A model generated the notes under the pieces. That model was not told the DNA's origin. It did no database searches and worked only from the letters and a program-made list of their open reading frames with translations. A stretch of DNA of 41,788 bases, taken from the NCBI GenBank assembly GCA_902534465.1, contig CACAPU010000008.1, positions 1 through 41,788 of the forward strand. The letters are read 5' to 3'. Origin of the DNA: an uncultured Pelagibacteraceae bacterium. GTDB taxonomy: Bacteria > Pseudomonadota > Alphaproteobacteria > Pelagibacterales > Pelagibacteraceae. Shown one piece after another: positions 17,190 through 24,499 of the stretch (within the stretch, counting starts at the first letter, position 1; each line of letters begins with the position of its first letter). The position numbers were made by a program, and so were the translations under genes.

Positions 17190-17236
17190 TGAAAAAACTT
17201 TTAGGGATCGTGGTTCTGGGTTATAAGATTTTATAG
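17189..17236 (+). pseudogene. Truncated signal-peptide copy (15 codons) of the hydrolase 5' end
   Basis: ATG at 17189 overlaps the hydrolase stop by 1 nt (TAATG). The next roughly 33 nt repeat the hydrolase gene's 5' end with about three mismatches, giving MKKLLGIVVLG, then diverge to YKIL and TAG. The frame is too short to be a protein and stops inside the signal-peptide core. Nothing upstream of the two ATGs matches. It is a fragment, not a functional gene, unless it acts as a tiny membrane peptide. Confidence 0.7.
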
Positions 17237-17239
17237 GAT

Positions 17240-17261
17240 AACTTGAAACAAACTTGAAACA
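17240..17261 (+). repeat. Tandem 11-nt repeat upstream of the 75-aa gene
   Basis: AACTTGAAACA occurs twice in direct succession (17240-17250 and 17251-17261), about 28 nt before the GTG of the next gene. The period of about one helical turn could suit a DNA-binding protein. Slippage is the simpler explanation. Confidence 0.5.
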
Positions 17262-17289
17262 AAAGAGATAAAACAAAAAATAGATTAAT

Positions 17290-17517
17290 GTGAATAAAGA
17301 AAACGCAAGTAAACTGTGGAAAATTATTCAGGAAGCTGGCGATTATTTGGAAGGACAACTTCCAGATCATCCAAATCATCCTAAAGGTAGAAATCCTTAT
17401 GCACATGTCGCAATTTGCGTAAAGAGTAAATTTAATGCAAGTTATAAAGATATTGAGGATGAAAAATTTGATGAAATAGTAAATTATATAAATTTCCTTA
17501 AAGAAAATCCTAGCTAA
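17290..17517 (+). CDS. Hypothetical protein (75 aa)
   Basis: No known family was recognised. The protein is soluble and hydrophilic. An N-terminal helix (NKENASKLWKIIQEAGDYL) is followed by a His/Pro-rich segment DHPNHPKGRNPYAHVA (about 26-41) and a C-terminal helix (FDEIVNYINFLKENPS). The His and Asp residues could bind metal, but this is speculation. The GTG start is required: the ATG two bases earlier reads directly into TGA. A truncated copy of its first 60 nt lies at 16091. It ends 1 nt before the convergent threonine aldolase stop. Confidence 0.65.
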   Translation: MNKENASKLWKIIQEAGDYLEGQLPDHPNHPKGRNPYAHVAICVKSKFNASYKDIEDEKFDEIVNYINFLKENPS

Positions 17518-17518
17518 A

Positions 17519-18565
17519 TTAAGATTTAATTATATTTAAAAACGATTCTACATCATCTGGATGCGTATTCCAGGCAGCAACTAATCGAACAGCTTTATCT
17601 TCCCACTCATCATCGTTAATTTTGTAACCATGCGAATTAAATTGATCAATTATATTTTTTGGTATTTTGACAAAAACCTCATTTGCATCTGTTGGGTAAG
17701 CTAATTCAATATTTTTGTGTTTCAGTAAACCTTGGCTTAATTTTTTCCCCATAGCATTTGCATGCTTTGCATTTTTTAACCAAACCTCATTTGAGATATA
17801 AGCATCTAATTGAGCTGATACAAAACGCATCTTTGATAGTAAATGCCCTGCTCTTTTCATTAAAAAAGCTAAATTTCCAACTAACTCTGGTTTAAAAAAA
17901 ATAATGGCTTCTGCTGCTAGGCATCCATTTTTAGTTGCTCCAAACGACAGTACATCAATTCCAGACTTCCATGTCATTTCTGCTGGAGTACAGTTTAATG
18001 AAACTAACGCATTTGCAAATCTTGCACCATCCATATGAATATTTAGATCATGTTTATGTGTAATCTCTGATATTTTTTTTATTTCATCTAAGTTGTAAGC
18101 AACACCTGTTTCACATAATTGGGTAATACTTACTGATGAGGGTTGAGTATGATGTACCACCCCTTTTCCAGAAATGTTTCTATCTAGTTCATCTGCTATT
18201 ATTTTTCCATTGGTACCGTCCAGATTAACTAACTTTGCACCTCCAGTATAAAATTCTGGGGCCCCACATTCATCTACATTTATATGGGAAAGTCTATGGC
18301 AATAAATATTTCCAAAAGAAGGAGTCATAGTTGATAAGGCTAAAGCATTGGCTGCTGTTCCTGATGCTGTTGGAAATACTATAACTTCTTTTTCAAATAT
18401 TTCTGAAAATTTGTTTTGTAAGTTTTTCGTCAGCTCATCATTACCATATGGAGTTTTGTCATCCTCATTAGCTTTAAGAAGTGCATTTAAGACTTCTGGA
18501 CATGCACCTGTAACGTTATCTGAAGCAAATTTTACTCTTTCTCTTTTTGTTTTTATCTGAGTCAC
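17519..18565 (-). CDS. ltaE: Low-specificity threonine aldolase family protein
   Basis: This PLP enzyme cleaves threonine or allo-threonine to glycine and acetaldehyde. Lys212 in SFGATKNG is the expected Schiff-base lysine, and Asp179 in IHMDGARFANAL the residue pairing with the pyridine nitrogen. FPTASGTAANALAL (64-77) matches the cofactor phosphate-binding segment. Length 348 aa is normal. It lies 2 nt after the amidinotransferase gene on the same strand, so the two are probably co-transcribed. That pairing suggests it supplies glycine, or a related amino acid, to its neighbour. A role on a beta-hydroxy amino acid other than threonine is possible. Confidence 0.88.
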   Translation of the reverse strand: MTQIKTKRERVKFASDNVTGACPEVLNALLKANEDDKTPYGNDELTKNLQNKFSEIFEKEVIVFPTASGTAANALALSTMTPSFGNIYCHRLSHINVDECGAPEFYTGGAKLVNLDGTNGKIIADELDRNISGKGVVHHTQPSSVSITQLCETGVAYNLDEIKKISEITHKHDLNIHMDGARFANALVSLNCTPAEMTWKSGIDVLSFGATKNGCLAAEAIIFFKPELVGNLAFLMKRAGHLLSKMRFVSAQLDAYISNEVWLKNAKHANAMGKKLSQGLLKHKNIELAYPTDANEVFVKIPKNIIDQFNSHGYKINDDEWEDKAVRLVAAWNTHPDDVESFLNIIKS

Positions 18566-18567
18566 AA

Positions 18568-19683
18568 TTATTGCTTTGGAAAATAATCTTTTAATTCACC
18601 TTCTCTATAAACATCTGCTGTACAACAATGTAATCCACCTCCAAATGCATAAGCGTCTCTAAGCTCAACAGGAACAACCTCCATGCCTAATTTATCTAGT
18701 TGTTCTGCTTGGTATACTTCACTTTTTTCTACACATACAGTTTTAGGATCTAAAACTAAAACATTCATTGATAGCCATGTCGAAGAGTAACATAGAGGAG
18801 GGGGCTCGTTGTGTGCAGGTTGAGCACTATCAATAATTTCCCATCCATTATTTTCAAACAATTTTCTTTGCTCTTTAGGAAGCCTTCTTTGAGGATTGTT
18901 AATTATTAAACCCTCCTTGATAGGTGTAAAGGTTGCATCTATATGAATTGGATAAGGATCACCTGGAAAATTAACAGCATGTACTCTGTGATCTTTATAA
19001 TGTCTTTTTAACCAATCAATTCCTTTTAAATTTGTTGTAAAACCATGTTGTACTACTAAATCTTTACCAAATCTTAGAACGTCAGCAGCATCAAATAATG
19101 GCTCCTCTTCAGTGGTTACAAAATATTTATTTTCTGCCCATTCCAGTCTTTTTTGAATTCCTATTTTATCTGATAAGTAATCTTCTCTGTAATCCTCATC
19201 TGTTAATCTAGGTTTAGGAGCAGATTCATGTCTCATATTTGGATCTAAATTATAATATTGCTTTAAAAGTGGTCGGTAACATAGATATTCAAACCATCGG
19301 CAACGATAACTCATGGTAGCCTCTAAAATTTCATTACCAACAGTTAGCAAAACATCTCTTGGGGGCATACATCCAAACATTGTTTCTGCTTCCCAATCTG
19401 GTGTTGATGTTTTTTGATTGAAATCAATTGGGTCTGGTCTATCAACTTTAATTCCTCTTTTTCTTAAAATATCTGAGAAATCATCTAAAAGTTGATTTGC
19501 TTTATCTACGGTATCTTTTGTTCGTGGTCCAAATTGACCTCTCATATCGCTATCTTCAGGAACCTTTGCGTCTAATGCTGGCTCAGGAGCTGGAATGCAC
19601 GTACCATCTGCTTTTCCTACTATAACATGTTTCAATGGATCCCACTCATTCCAACTATTAACAATTATTTTTTCATCACTCAT
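18568..19683 (-). CDS. Glycine amidinotransferase family protein
   Basis: Amidinotransferases move an amidino group from arginine to an acceptor amine; glycine gives guanidinoacetate. The 371-aa protein has the catalytic features: Asp in LFDAADVLRFGKD, His in PIHIDATFTPI and Cys353 in GGGLHCCTADVYREG. These correspond to Asp254, His303 and Cys407 of human AGAT (from memory). The METMFGCMPPRD-like segment (ETMFGCMPPRDVLL) is also typical. The acceptor cannot be fixed from sequence: glycine is the usual annotation, and related enzymes act on other amines. It sits between a DMT transporter and a threonine aldolase, which fits glycine as substrate. Confidence 0.88.
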   Translation of the reverse strand: MSDEKIIVNSWNEWDPLKHVIVGKADGTCIPAPEPALDAKVPEDSDMRGQFGPRTKDTVDKANQLLDDFSDILRKRGIKVDRPDPIDFNQKTSTPDWEAETMFGCMPPRDVLLTVGNEILEATMSYRCRWFEYLCYRPLLKQYYNLDPNMRHESAPKPRLTDEDYREDYLSDKIGIQKRLEWAENKYFVTTEEEPLFDAADVLRFGKDLVVQHGFTTNLKGIDWLKRHYKDHRVHAVNFPGDPYPIHIDATFTPIKEGLIINNPQRRLPKEQRKLFENNGWEIIDSAQPAHNEPPPLCYSSTWLSMNVLVLDPKTVCVEKSEVYQAEQLDKLGMEVVPVELRDAYAFGGGLHCCTADVYREGELKDYFPKQ

Positions 19684-19684
19684 A

Positions 19685-20590
19685 CTAATTTAAACCTATA
19701 AATCTTCTATTTGATTGCATTATTAAACTATAATAGAAAATTGACATAAAAATAAAAAACCCACCAATTATAGTATTTGTTGATGGCACTTCATTAATTC
19801 CAAGCCATGGCAACCATACCCAAAAAATACCACCTATGACCTCAGTTAAAGACAGTAAAGTTAGATCTGCAGCAGGAATGTTTTTAGATCCAATTGAATA
19901 TAAGATCAAACCCAAGCAAACTAGAGTTCCATGAGTTGCAAATAAAGCTTCATTTTTACCAGTAGATAAAAAGCTAGCGCCATTACTCATAAGCATCACT
20001 GCAGAAAACAAAAAACAAAATAATCCAGCCAATGCAACAGTGGTAAATTTTGGTGTTTCTTTTCTCCATCTAAGTGAAACTGAAAAAATTGAGAAACCCA
20101 GTGCAGAGGTAAGTCCAAATACAAGTCCAAGCAAAGTATTTTGTTCTGAATTATCAAAAGCCATTATACATATACCAGCTGCAGCTACTATTATTGCAAC
20201 CCACACTGTTAAAGAGATTTTTTCTTTTAGGAATAAAAAACCTAACAAAGCAGTTATAAATGGCATAGCAGCAAGACAAAGCAATGTTATAGCTGCAGTA
20301 GTATTAGTTATAGACCATATGAACGTAATCATTGCAGTTCCTAAGCCAATTCCTCCTACAACGCCAGATATACCTACCTTGAAATAGTTTTTGTAAAAGT
20401 CTTTTCCCTCCTCAAGAAATAAATACATATTTAGTAAAAGAAAAATAACTAACCCTCTAGTAAATAAATATTGCCATGGAACTGTCTCCGGCTGATCGAT
20501 GTGTCTTACAACATAAGGGCCAAATGACCAAAAAACTCCAGCTATTAGGACAATTGGAATGGCTACTTTTGGATTTTTTAAATCAAGCAT
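19685..20590 (-). CDS. EamA/DMT family transporter
   Basis: This 301-aa protein has about ten helices in two EamA repeats, with TNTTAAITLLCLAAMPFITALLG and FLFLKEKISLTVW ending the first repeat and LLSLTEVIGGIFWVWLPWLGINE in the second. It is first in a three-gene - strand unit, 1 nt before the amidinotransferase start, so it may export or import a guanidino compound, arginine or glycine. That link is inferred from gene order only. It diverges from the IscU-like gene across a 77-bp AT-rich gap that must hold both promoters. Confidence 0.85.
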   Translation of the reverse strand: MLDLKNPKVAIPIVLIAGVFWSFGPYVVRHIDQPETVPWQYLFTRGLVIFLLLNMYLFLEEGKDFYKNYFKVGISGVVGGIGLGTAMITFIWSITNTTAAITLLCLAAMPFITALLGFLFLKEKISLTVWVAIIVAAAGICIMAFDNSEQNTLLGLVFGLTSALGFSIFSVSLRWRKETPKFTTVALAGLFCFLFSAVMLMSNGASFLSTGKNEALFATHGTLVCLGLILYSIGSKNIPAADLTLLSLTEVIGGIFWVWLPWLGINEVPSTNTIIGGFFIFMSIFYYSLIMQSNRRFIGLN

Positions 20591-20667
20591 GTGCTATTTT
20601 TTTATTTAAGAAGTAAGAAAATATAAATATAAATTTATATAATAACAATCAAATAAAATTTAGATTA

Positions 20668-21063
20668 ATGGATATTAATATTTTAAAATTAGCTTCAGAT
20701 ACCAAAAATAACAAATATATTGAAAACTGTACTCATTCAACAAAGTTCAAAAGTCAGATTTGTGGAGACGAGATTGAAATTTTTTTAATTATAAAAGATA
20801 ATATGATTAAAGATTTTACCTATCAATCTCAATCTTGTATATATTGCAATGCATCAGCTAATATAGCTTCAAAAAATTTTAAAAGAAAAAGTAAAAGCAA
20901 AATTAAAAATTTTTTAAAATTATTAGAACAGTTTAATGATAAAGAAAACATTTTATTTCCTAATGAATGGAAAGATTTTAAAAAAATTTTTAATAAAAAA
21001 AATTTTGCTAGGAAAGATTGTATAACATTGCCAATTGAAGCTTTAAAAAAAATAATTGAATAA
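20668..21063 (+). CDS. IscU/NifU N-terminal-like iron-sulfur scaffold protein
   Basis: The 131-aa protein keeps the scaffold layout: Cys32 in ICGDEIEIFL, a Cys in QSCIYCNASANIA (57 or 60), and Cys118 in ARKDCITLPIEALKK. The C-G-D segment, the Q-x-C...A-S-A segment and the R-x-x-C-x-x-L-P segment match the three cysteine regions of IscU and SufU. The sequence between 70 and 110 is very basic and divergent. No isc or suf gene is adjacent. Its stop is directly followed by the HPP gene ATG. It may be a specialised carrier or a repurposed scaffold. Confidence 0.75.
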   Translation: MDINILKLASDTKNNKYIENCTHSTKFKSQICGDEIEIFLIIKDNMIKDFTYQSQSCIYCNASANIASKNFKRKSKSKIKNFLKLLEQFNDKENILFPNEWKDFKKIFNKKNFARKDCITLPIEALKKIIE

Positions 21064-21525
21064 ATGACAAAAGATAAAATTTATAAGTCACTTTTAGCAG
21101 CTTTATTTTCTACAATAACAATTGGTATTTTAACATTATTAACCTATAAGACCAATTTTGGTCTTTTTTTAATTGCTTCATTTGGATCTTCAATGGTTCT
21201 TTTGTACGGCTATCCTGAAAGTCCTTTTGCTAAACCAAAAAATATATTATTTGGTCACTTGGTAACTTCAGCAATTGGAATTTTATTTTATAATTACATT
21301 CCCTTACCTATTTATATCTTAATACCTTTAGCTGTAGGTTTTGGAGTTGGGTTAATGATATTTTTAGATGTAACTCATCCACCTGCAGGTGGAAACCCCA
21401 TTATAGTCATATTAGGGTCAGTATCGTTTGAATATCTTTTGTCACCAATATTAACTGGATGTCTGATAATAATAGTATTTGGAATTCTTCTAAATAAATT
21501 TGTTGCTCAAAAGAAATATCCTTAA
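21064..21525 (+). CDS. HPP family membrane protein
   Basis: The 153-aa protein has about five hydrophobic segments and carries the family signature DVTHPPAGGNPIIV, plus FGSSMVLLYGYPESPFAKPKNI in the first half, which is also characteristic. HPP proteins are integral membrane proteins; a plastid and cyanobacterial member has been linked to nitrite transport, but the general role is uncertain. The ATG follows the IscU-like gene stop without a gap, so the two form a unit. Confidence 0.85.
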   Translation: MTKDKIYKSLLAALFSTITIGILTLLTYKTNFGLFLIASFGSSMVLLYGYPESPFAKPKNILFGHLVTSAIGILFYNYIPLPIYILIPLAVGFGVGLMIFLDVTHPPAGGNPIIVILGSVSFEYLLSPILTGCLIIIVFGILLNKFVAQKKYP

Positions 21526-21612
21526 CATTTACTATTCATTTGATTGATGTTCCAATTGTGCTAGACTTGGTTTAGAAAATATCTATAGAGAGAGATTTTA
21601 AACTTAAAAATT

Positions 21613-21617
21613 AGGAG
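21613..21617 (+). promoter_or_regulatory. Strong Shine-Dalgarno site of formate dehydrogenase
   Basis: AGGAG lies 5 nt before the ATG at 21623. It is among the few near-consensus ribosome sites in this window, pointing to high translation of the gene. The 97-bp gap before it is the likely promoter region. Confidence 0.7.
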
Positions 21618-21622
21618 ATAAA

Positions 21623-22822
21623 ATGAAAGTACTTTGTGTGTTATATGATGATCCTAAAGGCGGTATGCCTAAGTCTTATGCCTTATCAGATCTTCCAAAA
21701 CTAGAAAAATACCCAGATGGAATGACTTTACCAAGTCCAAAAGGTAGAGATTTTACACCTGGAGAATTGTTAGGCTGTGTATCTGGAGAGTTAGGATTAA
21801 GAAAATTTTTGGAAAGTAATGGCCATGAGCTAATTGTAACAAATAGTAAAGATGGAGAAGGATGCGAGGCTGATAAACATATTGTAGATGCGGATATAGT
21901 GATCTCTCAACCTTTCTTCCCTTATTATTTAACTAAGGAGAGAATTGCAAAAGCAAAAAATTTAAAAATGGCTGTAACTGCAGGAATTGGGTCAGACCAC
22001 GTAGATCTACAAGCAGCAATGGATAATAAAATTGATGTTGTAGAGGTCACATTCTGTAACTCAAGATCAGTTGCTGAACATATTGTAATGATGATTGTAT
22101 CTTTGGTAAGAGATTACCATAATCAACATAGAATAGTTAATGAAGGCGGTTGGAACATTGCAGATGCTGTGCAAAGATCCTATGACGTTGAGGGAATGCA
22201 TATTGGAACTGTTGCAGCTGGAAGAATTGGACTAGATGCTTTAAGAAAAATGAAACCTTTCGATGTTCATCTTCATTACTTTGATAGACATAGATTACCT
22301 GAATCAGTAGAAAAAGAATTAAATTTAACTTTTCATGAAACAGTAGAGTCAATGGTTAAAGTTTGTGATGTGGTAACTATAAACTGTCCACTACACCCTG
22401 AAACAGAAAATTTATTTGATGATGCAATGATTAGCAAAATGAAAAAAGGTGCATACATTGTAAATACTGCTAGAGGTAAAATTTGTAACAGAGACGCAAT
22501 TGCTAAAGCGTTAAAAAGTGGTCAATTAAGTGGATACGCTGGTGATGTATGGTTTCCACAACCAGCACCAAATGATCATGTTTGGAGAACAATGCCAAAT
22601 CATGGAATGACGCCTCATACTTCTGGAACTTCTCTTTCAGCGCAAGCTAGATATGCTGATGGTGTTAGAGAGATTTTGGAATGTTTCTTTGAAGGTCGTG
22701 AAATACGTAACCAATACCTAATTGTTAAGGATGGACAATTAGCAGGTATGGGTGCACATTCTTACAGTAAAGGAAGCGCCACTGGCGGTTCTGAAGAAGC
22801 GGCAAAATATCAAAAAAAATAG
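21623..22822 (+). CDS. fdh: NAD-dependent formate dehydrogenase
   Basis: This cofactor-free, non-molybdenum enzyme oxidises formate to CO2 with NAD+. The 399-aa protein follows the numbering of the Pseudomonas sp. 101 enzyme (from memory): Rossmann loop GTVAAGRIG from 195, Asp221 (YFDRHR) giving NAD specificity, Arg284 (TARGK), Gln313 (FPQPAPNDH) and His332 (TPHTSG). All expected catalytic residues are present. In SAR11 metabolism it would be the final energy-yielding step of one-carbon oxidation. No formate transporter or other C1 gene is adjacent. The upstream HPP gene is 97 bp away and may be separate. Confidence 0.96.
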   Translation: MKVLCVLYDDPKGGMPKSYALSDLPKLEKYPDGMTLPSPKGRDFTPGELLGCVSGELGLRKFLESNGHELIVTNSKDGEGCEADKHIVDADIVISQPFFPYYLTKERIAKAKNLKMAVTAGIGSDHVDLQAAMDNKIDVVEVTFCNSRSVAEHIVMMIVSLVRDYHNQHRIVNEGGWNIADAVQRSYDVEGMHIGTVAAGRIGLDALRKMKPFDVHLHYFDRHRLPESVEKELNLTFHETVESMVKVCDVVTINCPLHPETENLFDDAMISKMKKGAYIVNTARGKICNRDAIAKALKSGQLSGYAGDVWFPQPAPNDHVWRTMPNHGMTPHTSGTSLSAQARYADGVREILECFFEGREIRNQYLIVKDGQLAGMGAHSYSKGSATGGSEEAAKYQKK

Positions 22823-22839
22823 AGTTTTAAATACAAATC

Positions 22840-22881
22840 ATTAAAGGTAAGCTATGAATTTACCAGATAGCTACCTTTAAT
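22840..22881 (+). promoter_or_regulatory. Long hairpin spanning the msrA start codon
   Basis: The 5' arm ATTAAAGGTAAGCTA (22840-22854) pairs with TAGCTACCTTTAAT (22868-22881) as 10 plus 4 base pairs with one bulged A, around a 13-nt loop. The 3' arm includes the first two bases of the msrA ATG at 22880. No T-run follows on the + strand (GAAAAAATT), so simple termination after fdh is unlikely. It could block msrA initiation, stabilise the fdh mRNA 3' end, or do both. Confidence 0.55.
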
Positions 22882-23458
22882 GAAAAAATTATTATCAATT
22901 ATTTTCTTATTACTTTCTTCAACGAGCTTTGCAAATTCACCAAATTTTGAAAGAGCTTATTTTGCTGGTGGGTGCTTTTGGTGCATGGAGGAGTCATTTG
23001 AAAATATTCTTGGTGTTTCAAAAGTTATTTCTGGGTACTCAGGTGGCACTACAGAAAATCCAACTTACAAAGAGGTCACATATGGAAATACAGGTCATTT
23101 TGAAGTTATTGAAGTGATATATGTTCCAGAAGTAGTCAGCTATGAAAAACTTTTAGAAGAATTCTGGGTAAATATCGATCCATTTGATGCTGCAGGACAG
23201 TTTTGTGATAAAGGATATAGTTATAGATCAGTTGCATTTTATCAAAATGAGAAACAAAAAGATTTAATAGAAAATAGTATTAAGGAAATAGAACAAAAAT
23301 TTAAAAAAAAAGTCGTAACCTACGTTAGAGAATTTGAAAAATTTTACAAGGCAGAAGCTTTCCATCAAGATTATTACCAAATAAATTTTGTAAATTATTT
23401 AAGATATAAAAAGGCTTGTAGGCGTGAGGCAACATTAAATAATATTTGGGGGTCTTAA
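22880..23458 (+). CDS. msrA: Peptide-methionine (S)-S-oxide reductase, exported
   Basis: MsrA repairs oxidised methionine in proteins. The 192-aa protein has the catalytic motif GGCFWCMEESF with the reactive Cys at 32, followed by GYSGG, the EVIEVIYVP segment and AEAFHQDYY. A signal peptide, MKKLLSIIFLLLSSTSFA, precedes it, so the enzyme is likely periplasmic, where methionine is exposed to oxidants. A C-terminal Cys in KKACRRE may act in disulfide recycling. The ATG lies at the base of a strong hairpin. The gene is followed after 1 nt by an oxidoreductase. Confidence 0.93.
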   Translation: MKKLLSIIFLLLSSTSFANSPNFERAYFAGGCFWCMEESFENILGVSKVISGYSGGTTENPTYKEVTYGNTGHFEVIEVIYVPEVVSYEKLLEEFWVNIDPFDAAGQFCDKGYSYRSVAFYQNEKQKDLIENSIKEIEQKFKKKVVTYVREFEKFYKAEAFHQDYYQINFVNYLRYKKACRREATLNNIWGS

Positions 23459-23459
23459 A

Positions 23460-24467
23460 GTGACTATAATCAGCAAATATGTAGCTTTAAAAAATTATAT
23501 TCCAACTGGGTTACCAAAAGAAACTGATTTTGAGATAAAATCAAAAGAAATATCAATTAATAAGGAAAAAAATATATTAGTCTCAAATTCATGGATATCA
23601 GTTGATCCGTATATGAGAGCAAGAATGACCGAAAGAAAAAATTATAAACCGCCATTTAAAATTGGTGAGGAAATGGAAGGATATGCAATTGGCAAAGTAG
23701 AGATTTCAAATGATAAAAGTTTTAATGTTGGAGATTTAGTATTTAGCAGCCAGGGTATGAGAGACAATTTTGTTTGCAGTGCTGATAAACTAAAAAAGCT
23801 TAAAGCTATTGACATGCCAATTCAATCCTATTTAGGTCCTCTTGGTATGACAGGACATACTGCATACATCGGACTATTAAAACATGGAGAATTAAAAGCT
23901 GGGCAGACAGTTTTAGTATCTTCAGCTGGAGGGAGTGTTGGTTCGACAGTTTGTCAAATTGCGAAAAATCTTGGTTGTAAAGTTATTGCTAGTACAGGTT
24001 CTGATGAAAAAGTTGATTGGTTAAAAAATGAATTAAAAGTTGATTATGCTTTCAATTATAAAAAGGTAGAAAATCTTGTGTTACATTTTAAAGAAGTTTG
24101 TCCTGATGGATTTGATCTTTATTTTGATAATGTTGGAGGTGATTTTTTGGAATCCACAATTTTCCAAATGAAAAATTTTGGTCGTATAGTTGTTTGTGGA
24201 AGAATTTCTCAGATGAATGTAACAACACCAGGATCTGGAATAAAAAATATGGCACATGTGCTTGTTAAAAGACTTACCATTAAAGGATTTTTAATATTTG
24301 ATCATGAAAATGAAAGAGAGCCATTTGAAACTGATATGTTGAAATGGTTATCTAAAGGTGAAATAAAATTTAAAGAAACTATTTATACAGGAATTGAGAG
24401 TGCCCCAAAATCATTTATAGATTTATTAAAGGGAAAAAATACTGGTAAAATGCTTGTCAAAATTTAA
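23460..24467 (+). CDS. NADPH-dependent MDR-family oxidoreductase (YfmJ/CurA-like)
   Basis: The 335-aa zinc-free medium-chain dehydrogenase has SVDPYMRARM near the N terminus, GPLGMTGHTAYIGLL, the nucleotide-binding VSSAGGSVGSTVCQIAKNLG, and FDLYFDNVGGDFLES, all typical of the leukotriene B4 dehydrogenase/CurA/YfmJ group. Such enzymes reduce alpha,beta-unsaturated carbonyls, including lipid-peroxidation products. The GTG start lies 1 nt after msrA, which suggests joint expression in oxidative damage repair, though that is inference. Confidence 0.87.
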   Translation: MTIISKYVALKNYIPTGLPKETDFEIKSKEISINKEKNILVSNSWISVDPYMRARMTERKNYKPPFKIGEEMEGYAIGKVEISNDKSFNVGDLVFSSQGMRDNFVCSADKLKKLKAIDMPIQSYLGPLGMTGHTAYIGLLKHGELKAGQTVLVSSAGGSVGSTVCQIAKNLGCKVIASTGSDEKVDWLKNELKVDYAFNYKKVENLVLHFKEVCPDGFDLYFDNVGGDFLESTIFQMKNFGRIVVCGRISQMNVTTPGSGIKNMAHVLVKRLTIKGFLIFDHENEREPFETDMLKWLSKGEIKFKETIYTGIESAPKSFIDLLKGKNTGKMLVKI

Positions 24468-24499
24468 TTAAAAAATTTATGACAATATAAATCCTTTAA

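Noticed and set aside
20040..20387. 115-codon open frame on the + strand opposite the DMT gene
   Set aside because: It mirrors a ten-helix membrane protein gene with clear EamA repeats. The translated sequence shows no family features.
21555..21600. Promoter with TTGTGC and ATATCT ahead of formate dehydrogenase
   Set aside because: Spacing of 17 bp is fitting, but both boxes are weak and cannot be told from background without start-site data.
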